From AP-15 sp035538335 (GTDB lineage Bacteria > Pseudomonadota > Alphaproteobacteria > ATCC43930 > CGMCC-115725), in NCBI GenBank assembly GCA_035538335.1, contig DATLKN010000038.1:12566-76565 (forward strand): a DNA stretch of 64,000 nucleotides, written 5' to 3'. This document shows positions 16,898-25,926 of the stretch, piece by piece (position 1 is the stretch's first letter; every line of letters starts with the position of its first letter). The notes beneath the pieces are model-generated. The model was not told the DNA's origin. It was given only the letters and a program-made list of their open reading frames with translations, and ran no database searches. Made by a program: the position numbers and the translations under genes.

Positions 16898-17401
16898 TCA
16901 ACCCGTCGCCGACTGCAGCTTCAAGAGCTCTGGGTCGGCGTATTGCGGACGCAACGGCTGCGGCTTTGCGAGCAGCGTCTGCAATTGGCAATCGCCCTCG
17001 CCCGTGTTGAAGACTTCGTGCTGCAGAAAGGGCGGCAAGGCGACGAGGTCCCAGCGCCCGAGCTTGATGTCGGTGCTCTCCTCGCCGTCCCAGCAGCGCA
17101 CCAGGCATTCCCCGTCGAGGATGAAGAACACCTCCTGCGTTTCGTGGCAATGCACCGGGATGCGGTTGCCGGGCGGCATCGTCTGGATCGACATCGTGAA
17201 CGCGGTCGCCGGGATCGAGCCGCGCAGATCTTTGGGATCCGTCGAGCCGCTGGCGCCGAGATAGCGGCGCTGCGCGCGCGCAAAATGCGGATCGCGGGCG
17301 GTCTCGAAGCCGAATACTGTCCAATCCTCGCGCCGGTCGGCAAAGCGTGCGACGCAGCCGGCGAGCCGGTCCTTCAGCGCAACGGCGGTTTTCGTCTCCA
17401 T
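16898..17401 (-). CDS. Cupin-domain protein
   Basis: 167 residues with one cupin barrel. The metal motif IPVHCHETQEVFFILDGE (HxHx4E-like) lies near residues 82-99, and the second-half motif includes LPPFLQHEVFNTGEG, where the histidine completes the usual metal site. It begins METKTAVALKDRLAG and has an excellent AGGAGAGG site upstream. The family covers dioxygenases, isomerases and binding proteins, so no reaction is assigned. Its place between transporter and amidohydrolase suggests an enzyme on the same substrate. Confidence 0.8.
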   Translation of the reverse strand: METKTAVALKDRLAGCVARFADRREDWTVFGFETARDPHFARAQRRYLGASGSTDPKDLRGSIPATAFTMSIQTMPPGNRIPVHCHETQEVFFILDGECLVRCWDGEESTDIKLGRWDLVALPPFLQHEVFNTGEGDCQLQTLLAKPQPLRPQYADPELLKLQSATG

Positions 17402-17459
17402 CGCCCCTCTCCTTTCGCAACCGACGATACTGCGGCCGCGGGCAAACCGACAACTCGCA

Positions 17460-18281
17460 TCAAATCACGCCGCCGACCGGCATCGCGCCGCCGTACCGAT
17501 GGCGCACCACCCGCTCGGCGAGTTCGACCGCCCCGTAGAGCGCGAGGCCGATGCCGCACAAGAGCACGATCGCGGCCAGCACGGTCGCAGTCTCGCCCGC
17601 CCCGGCGGCGAACAGGATGATGTAGCCGAGCCCCTTCTGCACGGTGATGAACTCGCCGACGACGACCCCGATCATCGCCATCGTCACGCCAACCTTCATG
17701 CCGGCGAAGATGAAGGGCATCGCATAGGGAAACCGCACCATGTGGAAGACTTGCCATTCGCTGGCGGCGAGCGAGCGGCACAGCTGCAGGACCTCGGGCT
17801 TGGCGCTGACGAGCCCGGTCGCGCTCGACACCACGACCGGAAAGAACGCGATGAAGACGGCGACGACCGTCGCGGTCTTCTCGCCGACCCCGAGCCAGAC
17901 GATGAAGAGCGGCGCCAGCGCGATCTTCGGGATCAGCTGGAACATGACGAGGTTCGGGTAGAACGCCTCGCGGATCCAGGCGGAGAAGGTCAATGCCACG
18001 GCGAGCGCGACCCCGAGAAGGCTCGCGACAGCAAAGCTGACGATGGTCTCGGTCGCGGTCGGCAGCGCCTGCTGCAGCAGAATGCCGTAATTGTCCCGCA
18101 GCACCGCCCACACGGCCGATGGCGGCGGCAGCAGGATCGGCGGCACCCGCAGCCACTCGCAGAGGATCTGCCAAGTGAGGATCACCAGCACCGCAAAGCC
18201 GAGCGGCAGCAGCACGCCGCGCGCGAAGCGGGCGGGCGACGCCGCTTCGCCGGTTTGGCCGATTTCCTCGAGGACGGCCAT
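17460..18281 (-). CDS. ABC transporter permease, SsuC/TauC/ThiX type (permease 2)
   Basis: 273 residues with about six membrane segments. The inner-membrane component loop that docks the ATPase is visible as EVLQLCRSLAASEWQVFHMVRFPYAMPFIFAGMK. It closely parallels the permease encoded immediately upstream (shared FQLIPKIALAPLFIVWLG-like and GVVVGEFI-like stretches), indicating an old gene duplication and a heterodimeric pore. The start is ATG at 18,281, six bases after the first permease. It acts with the single ATPase and binding protein upstream. Confidence 0.9.
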   Translation of the reverse strand: MAVLEEIGQTGEAASPARFARGVLLPLGFAVLVILTWQILCEWLRVPPILLPPPSAVWAVLRDNYGILLQQALPTATETIVSFAVASLLGVALAVALTFSAWIREAFYPNLVMFQLIPKIALAPLFIVWLGVGEKTATVVAVFIAFFPVVVSSATGLVSAKPEVLQLCRSLAASEWQVFHMVRFPYAMPFIFAGMKVGVTMAMIGVVVGEFITVQKGLGYIILFAAGAGETATVLAAIVLLCGIGLALYGAVELAERVVRHRYGGAMPVGGVI

Positions 18282-18287
18282 GTCGCC

Positions 18288-19109
18288 TCAGTGCCGGCCG
18301 TAGACGCGGCGCACGCCGCGCTCGGCGAGCGCGACCGCGCCGTAGAGCGCCACCCCGAGCGCGCACAGGACGACGAGCGCGGCGAACACATCGGGCGTGT
18401 CGAGCCGCGAACCGGCGTTCAGGATGTAAAAGCCGAGCCCCGCCTGCGAGGAGATGAACTCGCCGATGATGACACCGATGACCGCCATCGTCATCGCCAC
18501 CTTCATGCCACTGAAGATTGCCGGCAGAGCGAACGGAAAGCGCACCAGCACGAAGGACCGCCATTCCGAGGCGGTCAGCGAACGGCACAGCCGCAACGCC
18601 GCCGGGTCGGTGCCTTCAAGGCCGACGGCCGCGGAGATGACGACCGGGAAAAAGCTGACGAAGCCGGCGAAGACGACGCGCGAGGGACTGCCGATGCCGA
18701 GCCAGATGACGAAGAGCGGCGCCAGCGCAACCTTCGGCACCAGCTGGAAGAAGACGAGGTTGGGGTACAGCATGTCGCGCAACAGCGGCGAATAGGTAAT
18801 GACAACGGCGAGCCCGACCCCGAGCACGCTCGCCGCCGCGAACGCCATCAGCGTGTCGCGGGTGGTCGGCAGCGCCTGGGCAAGAAGCGTCGGCAGCGCC
18901 CGCCACAGCTCCCCGCCGATCTCGACCGGCGTCGGCAGGACGAGCGAGGGCACGTGCAAGAGAATATCGGCGACCTGCCATCCAAGCAGCATCGCCGCGG
19001 CGGCCGCGAGCGGCAGCAGCACCGGCCGCGAGCCGCGCAGGCGCGGACCGAGCGCGCCGGCGCCTGCCGGCGCGGCGACCGCGGATGCCGCCGCGCTGTC
19101 GACGCTCAC
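18288..19109 (-). CDS. ABC transporter permease, SsuC/TauC/ThiX type (permease 1)
   Basis: 273 residues. An alanine-rich N-terminus precedes about six membrane helices. Family stretches: FFQLVPKVALAPLFVIWLG, ALRLCRSLTASEWRSFVLVRFPFALPAIFSGMK and IGVIIGEFISSQAGLGFYI. The start is GTG at 19,109, overlapping the ATPase stop as GTGA, so translation is coupled. It is similar to the next permease in the operon; two distinct permeases sharing one ATPase and one binding protein is less usual than the single-permease Ssu/Tau layout. Confidence 0.9.
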   Translation of the reverse strand: MSVDSAAASAVAAPAGAGALGPRLRGSRPVLLPLAAAAAMLLGWQVADILLHVPSLVLPTPVEIGGELWRALPTLLAQALPTTRDTLMAFAAASVLGVGLAVVITYSPLLRDMLYPNLVFFQLVPKVALAPLFVIWLGIGSPSRVVFAGFVSFFPVVISAAVGLEGTDPAALRLCRSLTASEWRSFVLVRFPFALPAIFSGMKVAMTMAVIGVIIGEFISSQAGLGFYILNAGSRLDTPDVFAALVVLCALGVALYGAVALAERGVRRVYGRH

Positions 19110-19978
19110 GACAGCGGCTCCGTGCCGGCCCGGCGCGAGCGCGGCCGGTCGTGGCCTTCTTCGATGCGCTCTCGCAGATGCGCGCAGATCTCGTTGAATT
19201 CGCGGCTCTCGCCGATCGAGATCGCGCGCGGCCGGGCGAAGGGGATGGCAAGATCCTCGACGATCGTCGCCGGCCGCTTCGTCATCACCAGCACGCGGTC
19301 CGCGAGCAATACCGCCTCGCGGATGCTGTGCGTCACGAAGAGGGCGGTCTTCCGGTATTGCTGCCACAGATCGAGCAGCAATTCGTTCATCTCGTCGCGG
19401 CTGATCGCGTCCAAGGCGCTGAACGGCTCGTCCATCAGCATGAGGTCGGGCTCGTAGACGAGCGTGCGGCAGATCGCGACCCGCTGGCGCATGCCGCCCG
19501 ACAATTCGTGCGGCCGCTTGTGTTCGAACCCCTCGAGGCCAACGCGCTCGAGCAACCGGCGGGCAGTCTCGCGGTATTCCGCGATCGGCCGCTTCAGCAC
19601 GCGGATCGGGAAGAGAACGTTGTCGAGCGCACTCTTCCACGGCAACAGCGTCGGGTCCTGGAACATGATGCCGATCGAGGTGCGGGGGCCCGTCATCGGC
19701 GCGCCGTCGACGAGGATACTGCCGGCCGATACCGGCTCGAGCCCGCCGACCATCATCAACAGCGTGCTCTTGCCGCAGCCACTGGGCCCCAGGATCGCAA
19801 CGAACTGCCCGTGCGGCACCGCGAAGCTGACGCTGCTCACCGCCTCCACCGCGGCCGCCGTGCCGCGGCGGTAGATCTTGCTGACGCCGCTCGCCTCGAT
19901 GCAGCGCGCCGCCGCGCCAGCCGACATCGACCGTTCTTCCAACGGCGGCCTTTCCGCAAGCGGCGCGCCAACACTCAT
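19106..19978 (-). CDS. ABC transporter ATP-binding protein, SsuB/TauB type
   Basis: 290 residues with a non-conserved leader of about 28 residues. Walker A is GPSGCGKS (about 64-71), the signature is LSGGMRQRVAICRTL, and Walker B is LMLMDEPFSALD. The stretch GIMFQDPTLLPWKSALDNV is typical of the nitrate/sulfonate/taurine ATPase group. The ATG at 19,978 overlaps the binding-protein stop as ATGA. A later ATG at codon 18 is an alternative start. It energises the two downstream permeases. Confidence 0.93.
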   Translation of the reverse strand: MSVGAPLAERPPLEERSMSAGAAARCIEASGVSKIYRRGTAAAVEAVSSVSFAVPHGQFVAILGPSGCGKSTLLMMVGGLEPVSAGSILVDGAPMTGPRTSIGIMFQDPTLLPWKSALDNVLFPIRVLKRPIAEYRETARRLLERVGLEGFEHKRPHELSGGMRQRVAICRTLVYEPDLMLMDEPFSALDAISRDEMNELLLDLWQQYRKTALFVTHSIREAVLLADRVLVMTKRPATIVEDLAIPFARPRAISIGESREFNEICAHLRERIEEGHDRPRSRRAGTEPLS

Positions 19979-21084
19979 CAGGTCACGTAAGCGCGGAATT
20001 CCTGCGCATTCTTCAGCGTATGGGCGAACTCGGCCGGCGAGATCTTGACGCTGCCGGCGAAGCGGTTGGTCATCAGCGAAGCCATCGTCGGCCGCTTGTC
20101 GCCGGGCTTCGCGAGGTACTGCATGACCATGTCGGCCTGCGCCTGGTACGCCTTCGGCTCGATCCAGCCCAGCCCCTTCGTCTTGATGACCGGGTTGGCC
20201 GCGACATAGACCATGATGCCGGTGCCGACGCGGATCTGCTCGCGCGCCTGCGCCGCCAGCGCCATTTCCGGGACCTGCTTGAAGAACAGCTTCATCGCCT
20301 CGACGGGGCCGAGCATCGTCGCCTTCAGGCCTTGCAGCAATCCGTCGGCGAAGGCGGCGCACAATTGCGGCTCGGCGGCGAGCCGGTGCGGCTGCGTCAG
20401 CAGCACATACCCGTAATTGACGAGGCCGACGGCGCTGTAGAGCATGAAATGCGCCTTGACGCCGGTCGCGGCATAGATCGGCATGATGCTGACGGCGAAG
20501 CCCGAGATCGCATCGACCTTGCGCTCGGGCAAGAGGCGGTTGCGCACGTTGGGGTCGGTCTGGATGCGCGTCACCTTGGCGAGGTCGAAACCGGCCTTTG
20601 CGGCATAGGCCGGCAACAGCGGGTAGTCGCCCGAGGTCACGGTCGAGGCGAGCTTGTGGCCGACGAGGTCCTTCGGCGTCTTGATCGGCCCGTCGTCGAG
20701 GACGCCGATCCCCATCGTGCCGTCATATTGGCAGCAGGCGAGCGCCGTCACCGGCAAACCCTTGACGTTCTGCAGGATGGCGGCGGGCGCCGCGGCCATA
20801 CCGAAATCGAAGCGGCCGGTGCCGGTCGCTTCCGCCGCCGCCACCGACCCCATGCCGCGCGCCACCGAGACGTCGAGCCCGTGCTTGTCCCAAAAGCCCA
20901 TGCCCTTGGCGGTGAAGGCGAAGAGGTCGCTGCCTTCGGGGACCCACGGCAGGGTGAATTTGATCTGCTTCTTCGTCTGCGCAAAGACGAGGCGCGGAGC
21001 CGCCAATCCGGCGGCGATGCCGCCGCCCGCCGCAGCCGCCGCGCCGAGCAGGCGGCGGCGCGTATACCGGCGATCGATGCTCAT
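19978..21084 (-). CDS. ABC transporter binding protein, NMT1/THI5-SsuA-like, Tat-exported
   Basis: 368 residues with a twin-arginine leader (TRRRLLGAAAAAGGG) ending near VFAQ, then the mature start KKQIKFTLPWVPEGSDLFAF. The fold pattern (FWDKHGLDVSVARGMGSVAAAEA and DLVGHKLAST) is that of the NMT1/THI5 and aliphatic sulfonate binders. Known ligands in this group include sulfonates, thiamine and flavin precursors and aromatic acids. A strong AGGGAG site precedes ATG 21,084. It is the first gene of the importer set and lies 54 bases after mtnA. Confidence 0.9.
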   Translation of the reverse strand: MSIDRRYTRRRLLGAAAAAGGGIAAGLAAPRLVFAQTKKQIKFTLPWVPEGSDLFAFTAKGMGFWDKHGLDVSVARGMGSVAAAEATGTGRFDFGMAAAPAAILQNVKGLPVTALACCQYDGTMGIGVLDDGPIKTPKDLVGHKLASTVTSGDYPLLPAYAAKAGFDLAKVTRIQTDPNVRNRLLPERKVDAISGFAVSIMPIYAATGVKAHFMLYSAVGLVNYGYVLLTQPHRLAAEPQLCAAFADGLLQGLKATMLGPVEAMKLFFKQVPEMALAAQAREQIRVGTGIMVYVAANPVIKTKGLGWIEPKAYQAQADMVMQYLAKPGDKRPTMASLMTNRFAGSVKISPAEFAHTLKNAQEFRAYVT

Positions 21085-21138
21085 AATTGTCTCCCTGGCG
21101 AAGCTCTATCGCATTTGTCACGCACGGATCGTGCCACA

Positions 21139-22230
21139 CTAGCGCCCGCGGCGCTCCGGGAACAGCGCCAACAGCCCCTCGGCCGAGGCCGCGGCGATGC
21201 CGCGTTCGGTGACGAGGCCACCGACGAGCCGCGCCGGCGTCACGTCGAAGGCGTAATTGGCCGCCGCGCTCGATTCGGGCGTGAGCCGCACCGCGACCCG
21301 CCTGCCCTCCTCGGTCCAGCCCTCGACATGCGTCACCTCGCGCGCCTCGCGCATTTCGATCGGGATCTCGGCGCCGTCCTCGATGCGCCAATCGATCGAG
21401 GGCGACGGCGCGGCGACATAGAAGGGGATGCCGTTGTCGCGCGCGGCGAGCGCCTTCAGATAGGTGCCGATTTTGTTCGCGACGTCGCCCGAGGCGGTCG
21501 TGCGGTCGGTGCCGACGATCACCAGATCGACGAGGCCCTGCCGCATCAGATGGCCGGCCGCATTGTCGACGACGACAGTGTGGGCGACGCCGTGCTGGCC
21601 GAGCTCCCAGGCCGTCAGGCCGGCACCCTGGTTGCGCGGGCGGGTTTCATCGACCCAGACATGCAGCGGCACGCCGTCGTCATGGGCGCGGTAGATCGGC
21701 GCCAGCGCCGTGCCCCAATCGACGGTGGCGAGCCAGCCGGCGTTACAGTGCGTGAGCAGATTGACGCGCTCGCCCTTGCGCCGCCACGCCGCCTCAATCA
21801 GCGGCGCGCCATGCTCGCCGATCGCCTTGTTCATCGCGACATCGGCGTCGGCGATGCGCTGCGCCTCCTCGAGCGCGAGCCGCGGCCGGCTCTGCCGGCC
21901 GACGGCGAGCAGCGCGCGCTGCATCTCTTCGAGCGCCCAGCGCAGGTTGACCGCGGTAGGCCGCGTCGCGGCGAGTTGTTCGGCGGCGGCGGCGAGCGTC
22001 GCATCCGAGGCGTCGCGCTGCGCCGCCAATGCCATGCCGTAGGCGGCGGTCGCGCCGATCAGCGGCGCGCCGCGAACCTGCATCGTGCGGATCGCCTCCG
22101 CCACCTCGTCCAAGGTTTCGAGACGGCGGATCAGGAGTTCGTGCGGCAGCCGCGTTTGGTCGATGATCTCGACCGCGCGCTCGTCCGGAGCGAGCCAGAT
22201 CGTGCGCATCGGCCGTCCCGCAACGCGCAT
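21139..22230 (-). CDS. mtnA: S-methyl-5-thioribose-1-phosphate isomerase
   Basis: 363 residues, the usual length. The enzyme converts methylthioribose-1-phosphate to methylthioribulose-1-phosphate in methionine salvage. Key stretches: VRGAPLIGATAAYGMALAA, LLTHCNAGWLATVDWGTAL (catalytic Cys), WVDETRPRNQGAGLTAWEL and VIVGTDRTTASGDVANKIGTY (catalytic Asp). The gene follows mtnP at 61 bases. Later salvage genes (mtnB, mtnC, mtnD and so on) are not in the window, so the pathway is completed elsewhere or diverges to another MTA shunt. Confidence 0.96.
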   Translation of the reverse strand: MRVAGRPMRTIWLAPDERAVEIIDQTRLPHELLIRRLETLDEVAEAIRTMQVRGAPLIGATAAYGMALAAQRDASDATLAAAAEQLAATRPTAVNLRWALEEMQRALLAVGRQSRPRLALEEAQRIADADVAMNKAIGEHGAPLIEAAWRRKGERVNLLTHCNAGWLATVDWGTALAPIYRAHDDGVPLHVWVDETRPRNQGAGLTAWELGQHGVAHTVVVDNAAGHLMRQGLVDLVIVGTDRTTASGDVANKIGTYLKALAARDNGIPFYVAAPSPSIDWRIEDGAEIPIEMREAREVTHVEGWTEEGRRVAVRLTPESSAAANYAFDVTPARLVGGLVTERGIAAASAEGLLALFPERRGR

Positions 22231-22291
22231 CCCGCCTCCTTCAGTGTCGCGCCGTGGAGGCTACTCCCGAAGCGCGGGGGAAGAACAGCGG

Positions 22292-23164
22292 TCAATCACG
22301 GCGTCGCAATACCCGCCCGGCGACCGCGTCGAGGCGGGCGACGAACGCCGGATCGCGCCGCTCGGGCGCGGTGATCAGTGCATTCTCGAGGGCGTGCCGG
22401 CAGCCTTCCGGGCAAGGCCCCCGATGCGCCGCGACGAGCGGCACGACCGCCTTGACGACCGCCTTCGCCTTTTCCGCATTGGCCCGCAGCACCGCGACGA
22501 TCTCGCCGACCGTTACCGCGCCGTGCACCTCGTGCCAGCAATCGTAGTCGGTGACCATCGCCACCGTTGCGTAGCAGATCTCCGCCTCGCGGGCGAGCTT
22601 GGCTTCCGGCATGTTGGTCATGCCGATCACGTCATAGCCCATGCGGCGGTAGAGTTCGCTCTCGGCGCGGCTGGAGAATTGCGGCCCCTCCATGACGAGA
22701 TAGGTGCCGCCGCGCTTCATGCTTGGGCCGCCCGCCTGCGCCAGCGCCGCGCCGAGCCGGGCGCATACCGGGCGCGCCATCGAGACGTGCGCGACGCAGC
22801 CGGTGCCGAAAAAGCTCTTCGCCCGCGCGAAGGTCTGGTCGACGAACTGGTCGATGACGACGAAATCGCCGGGCGCCAAATCCTCGCGCAGGCTGCCGAC
22901 CGCCGACAGCGAGACGATATCGGCAACGCCGCAGCGCTTCAGCGCGTCGATATTGGCGCGGAACGGGATTTCCGACGGCGGGATTTCGTGGCCGCGGCCG
23001 TGCCGCGGCAGGAAGGCGATGCGCGCGCCGCCGAGCGTGCCGAAGCAGATGTCGTCCGAGGGCCGCCCGAAGGGGCTTTCAACCGACCGCCACTCGACGT
23101 CGGCGAGCCCGTCAATCTGGTAGAGCCCGCTGCCGCCGATGATGCCGATGACGGAAGGGCTCAT
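22292..23164 (-). CDS. mtnP: S-methyl-5'-thioadenosine phosphorylase
   Basis: 290 residues. It cleaves methylthioadenosine with phosphate to adenine and methylthioribose-1-phosphate. Motifs: IGIIGGSGLYQIDGL, LPRHGRGHEIPPSEIPFRANI, VMEGPQFSSRAES and IGMTNMPEAKLAREAEICYATVAMVTDYDCWH, which is the MTAP signature. It starts seven bases after the cytochrome c1 stop, an arrangement shared with other alphaproteobacteria (pet genes followed by mtnP). It supplies the substrate of MtnA. Confidence 0.96.
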   Translation of the reverse strand: MSPSVIGIIGGSGLYQIDGLADVEWRSVESPFGRPSDDICFGTLGGARIAFLPRHGRGHEIPPSEIPFRANIDALKRCGVADIVSLSAVGSLREDLAPGDFVVIDQFVDQTFARAKSFFGTGCVAHVSMARPVCARLGAALAQAGGPSMKRGGTYLVMEGPQFSSRAESELYRRMGYDVIGMTNMPEAKLAREAEICYATVAMVTDYDCWHEVHGAVTVGEIVAVLRANAEKAKAVVKAVVPLVAAHRGPCPEGCRHALENALITAPERRDPAFVARLDAVAGRVLRRRD

Positions 23165-23171
23165 CTTCCGC

Positions 23172-23942
23172 TCAGTGGATGCGCGACCAGATCTTGCGCT
23201 TGGCGGCGTAGAAGACGCCGGCCGCGATGACGAGGAACAAGATCACCTTGAAGCCGGTGCGGTGGCGCTCGTCGAGATTGGGGTGCGAGGCCCAGGCGAG
23301 GAAACTGGCGACGTCGTGCGCCATTTGCGGCACCGTCGCCGATGTGCCGTCGGCGTATTTGACGGCGTTCGGCTGCAACGGCGGCGGCATCGCGATGATG
23401 TGGCCGAGGAAATACTTGTTGTAATAGCGCCCCGGCGGGACCGTTACGTCCTTCGGCGCGTCGGTGAAGCCAGTGAGGATGCCGTAGACGTAGTCGGGGC
23501 CGCCCTCGCGCTGCTTGACGATCATCGACAGATCGGGCGGCGCCGTCCCGCCGAAGGTTGCGGCCGCCGCTTCCTCGTTGGGGAATGGCCCGACCCAATT
23601 GTCGGATGGGCGAGCCGGGCGCTTGAACATCTTGCCCTCTTTGTCGGGCCCGTCGGTGACCTGCGACTGCGCGGCGATCGCCTTGATCTGGTCGGCGTCG
23701 TAGCCGATGCCAGCGAGGTCGCTGTAGCGCAGATGGTCGAGGTTGTGGCAGGCCGAGCAGACCTGCTTGTAGACCTGGAAGCCGCGCTGCAGCGCCGCCT
23801 CGTCGTAGGTGCCGAAGATGCCGCGGAACGGCCATTCCTGCTTCGGCAACGGCGGCTGGTCCTCGGCCCGTGCCAGACCCGGCGCGAACGCCAGCCCGCA
23901 GGCGATGACGGCGGCGGCAGCTACTTTCAACATTCGCGTCAC
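23172..23942 (-). CDS. petC: Cytochrome c1 of the cytochrome bc1 complex
   Basis: About 256 residues. A signal peptide (MLKVAAAAVIACGLAFAPG) ends at ARAE. The heme c site is CSACHNLDHLRYSDL, and the axial methionine is in FLGHIIAMPPPL. A C-terminal anchor helix is FKVILFLVIAAGVFYAAKR. The gene accepts electrons from the Rieske centre and passes them to cytochrome c. GTG at 23,942 overlaps the cytochrome b stop (GTGA); the ATG three codons later is equally possible. Confidence 0.95.
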   Translation of the reverse strand: MTRMLKVAAAAVIACGLAFAPGLARAEDQPPLPKQEWPFRGIFGTYDEAALQRGFQVYKQVCSACHNLDHLRYSDLAGIGYDADQIKAIAAQSQVTDGPDKEGKMFKRPARPSDNWVGPFPNEEAAAATFGGTAPPDLSMIVKQREGGPDYVYGILTGFTDAPKDVTVPPGRYYNKYFLGHIIAMPPPLQPNAVKYADGTSATVPQMAHDVASFLAWASHPNLDERHRTGFKVILFLVIAAGVFYAAKRKIWSRIH

Positions 23943-25198
23943 CGTGTCTCGACCGGCGTGCCGGCGGCCCGCAGGCGCGCCTCGCCGAGCACCGCCGCGC
24001 CGATGCTGGCGGGCAGCGGCCGCGGCCGCTCGAGCTTGCCGATCAGCGGGAAGAGGATCAGGAAGTGGACGAAATAATAGAGCGTCGCGAGCCGGCCGAT
24101 CAGTACGAACATCCCCTCCGGCGGGTGGTCGCCGACCCAGCCGAGAATGACGACATCGATCGCCAGCAGCCAGAACACCCATTTGTAGATCGGCCGGAAG
24201 CGGGCGCTGCGCACGGCCGAGGTGTCGAGCCACGGCAGCACGAACAGGATGCCGATCGAGGAGAACAGCAAGATGACGCCGAACAGCTTGCTCGGCACCG
24301 ATCTGAGGATCGCGTAGAACGGCAGAAAATACCATTCGGGCACGATGTCGAGCGGCGTCTTCAGCGGATCGGCTGGGATGTAGTTGTCGGGATTGGTCAG
24401 AAAATTCGGCGCGTAAAATACGATGAAGGCAAAAAAGATCAGAAAGACGATCAACCCGAACATATCCTTGATCGTGTAGTACGGGTGAAACGGGATCGAA
24501 TCCTGCGGACCCTTGGCGTCGATGCCGAGGGGATTGTTCGAGCCGTGCGTGTGCAGCGCGATCAGATGCAGCCCGACCACGGCAACGATGACGAAGGGCA
24601 ACAGATAGTGCAGCGAATAGAAGCGGTTGAGCGTCGGGTTGGCGACGGCGAAACCGCCCCACAAAAACGTGACGATGCCGTGCCCGACTACGGGAATCGC
24701 GGAAAACAGGTTGGTGATGACGGTGGCGGCCCAATAGCTCATCTGCCCCCAAGGCAGCACGTAGCCCATGAAGGCGGTCGCCATCATCAGGAGCAGGATG
24801 ACGACGCCGATCATCCACAACAGCTCGCGCGGCGTCTTGTATGAGCCGTAATAAAGGCCGCGAAAGATGTGTATATAAACCAGCATGAAAAACATCGACG
24901 CGCCGTTCATATGGATGTAGCGCAAGAGCCATCCGTAATTCACGTCGCGCATGATGCGCTCGACCGAATCGAAGGCCATGCCAGCGTTCGGCGTATATTG
25001 CATTGCCAGGAATATGCCGGTAAGGATCATTATTACGAGCATGATCCCGGCAAGAGACCCGAAATTCCACCAATAATTCAGGTTGCGCGGCGTCGGGTAT
25101 TCGTAGAGTTCGTGTTCGATGAACTTGACGAAAGGCAGCCGGTAATCGATCCAGCGGACGATCCCGTTCGAGGGGCCCGGTCGGGCGTCGGCCATCAT
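23939..25198 (-). CDS. petB: Cytochrome b of the cytochrome bc1 complex
   Basis: 419 residues, eight membrane helices. Heme ligands are the His pairs in YIHMNGASMFFMLVYIHIFRG and HYLLPFVIVAVVGLHLIALHTHG, and the quinol-oxidation PEWY motif is present (DIVPEWYFLPFYAILRS). A good AGGAG site precedes ATG 25,198. In most alphaproteobacteria the Rieske gene petA lies directly upstream in the same operon; here the upstream 218 bases contain no Rieske sequence, so petB is the first gene. It forms the quinone-reactive core with PetC. Confidence 0.97.
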   Translation of the reverse strand: MMADARPGPSNGIVRWIDYRLPFVKFIEHELYEYPTPRNLNYWWNFGSLAGIMLVIMILTGIFLAMQYTPNAGMAFDSVERIMRDVNYGWLLRYIHMNGASMFFMLVYIHIFRGLYYGSYKTPRELLWMIGVVILLLMMATAFMGYVLPWGQMSYWAATVITNLFSAIPVVGHGIVTFLWGGFAVANPTLNRFYSLHYLLPFVIVAVVGLHLIALHTHGSNNPLGIDAKGPQDSIPFHPYYTIKDMFGLIVFLIFFAFIVFYAPNFLTNPDNYIPADPLKTPLDIVPEWYFLPFYAILRSVPSKLFGVILLFSSIGILFVLPWLDTSAVRSARFRPIYKWVFWLLAIDVVILGWVGDHPPEGMFVLIGRLATLYYFVHFLILFPLIGKLERPRPLPASIGAAVLGEARLRAAGTPVETR

Positions 25199-25416
25199 GC
25201 TCTCCTAAGCGATCCCGAAACTCTCGCCGCCGCGCGAGCGGCTCGGCGCAACAGTAACTCGCGATTGAACCAACCCGAACACGCAAAACCCCCAGCCGCC
25301 CGCCGGCAACCCCCGGCGCCGCCCCCGATCGCAAGCTATACTGTTGAAATTCCCGAACTATGCGACAGACTGCCGCATAAACCGCGACCAGAACAGCCAA
25401 GGACGAAGCCGGTATA

Positions 25417-25926
25417 ATGCGATCGGCGCCGAATGAAAACCCGCATGATGGCGAGGCCGCGATTTCGTTGCGGCTCGCCCTATTCGAGCCGGACATTCCG
25501 CAGAATGCCGGGGCCTTGTTGCGGCTTGCCGCCTGCTTCGGCGTCGCGGTCGACCTGATCGAGCCGATGGGCTTTCTGTTCGACGACAAGCGGCTGCGGC
25601 GGGCTGCCCTTGACTATGCCGCACGAGTGCCGATCCGCCGGCACGCCTCCTGGGCGGCGTTCCTCGCCGGCCGCGACTCCGCTTCGCGGCTCGTCCTCTT
25701 GACGACGCGGGGCACCGTGCCGCTCTGTCGTTTTGCCTTCGCGCCGGCCGACACGCTGCTGCTCGGCCGGGAGACCGCCGGCGTCCCGGATGCGGTGCAC
25801 CGGGCCGCCGCGGCCCGCCTCGTCATCCCCTTGCGCCCGCCCGCGCGCTCGCTCAACGTCGCACTGGCGGGCGCCATCGCGCTCGCCGAGGCGCTGCGCC
25901 AGACCGGAGGGTTCGCCGAAGGATGA
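25417..25926 (+). CDS. trmL: tRNA (cytidine(34)-2'-O)-methyltransferase
   Basis: 169 residues. A SPOUT-class enzyme that methylates the wobble ribose of leucine tRNAs. It has RLALFEPDIPQNAGALLRLAACF at the start, GFLFDDKRLRRAALDYA, LLLGRETAGVP and IPLRPPARSLNVALAGAIALAEAL, the knotted SAM site. The N-terminal dozen residues are non-conserved. The gene is divergent from petB and overlaps hemF by ATGA. A tRNA-Leu(CAG) gene in this window is a potential type of substrate family. Confidence 0.92.
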   Translation: MRSAPNENPHDGEAAISLRLALFEPDIPQNAGALLRLAACFGVAVDLIEPMGFLFDDKRLRRAALDYAARVPIRRHASWAAFLAGRDSASRLVLLTTRGTVPLCRFAFAPADTLLLGRETAGVPDAVHRAAAARLVIPLRPPARSLNVALAGAIALAEALRQTGGFAEG

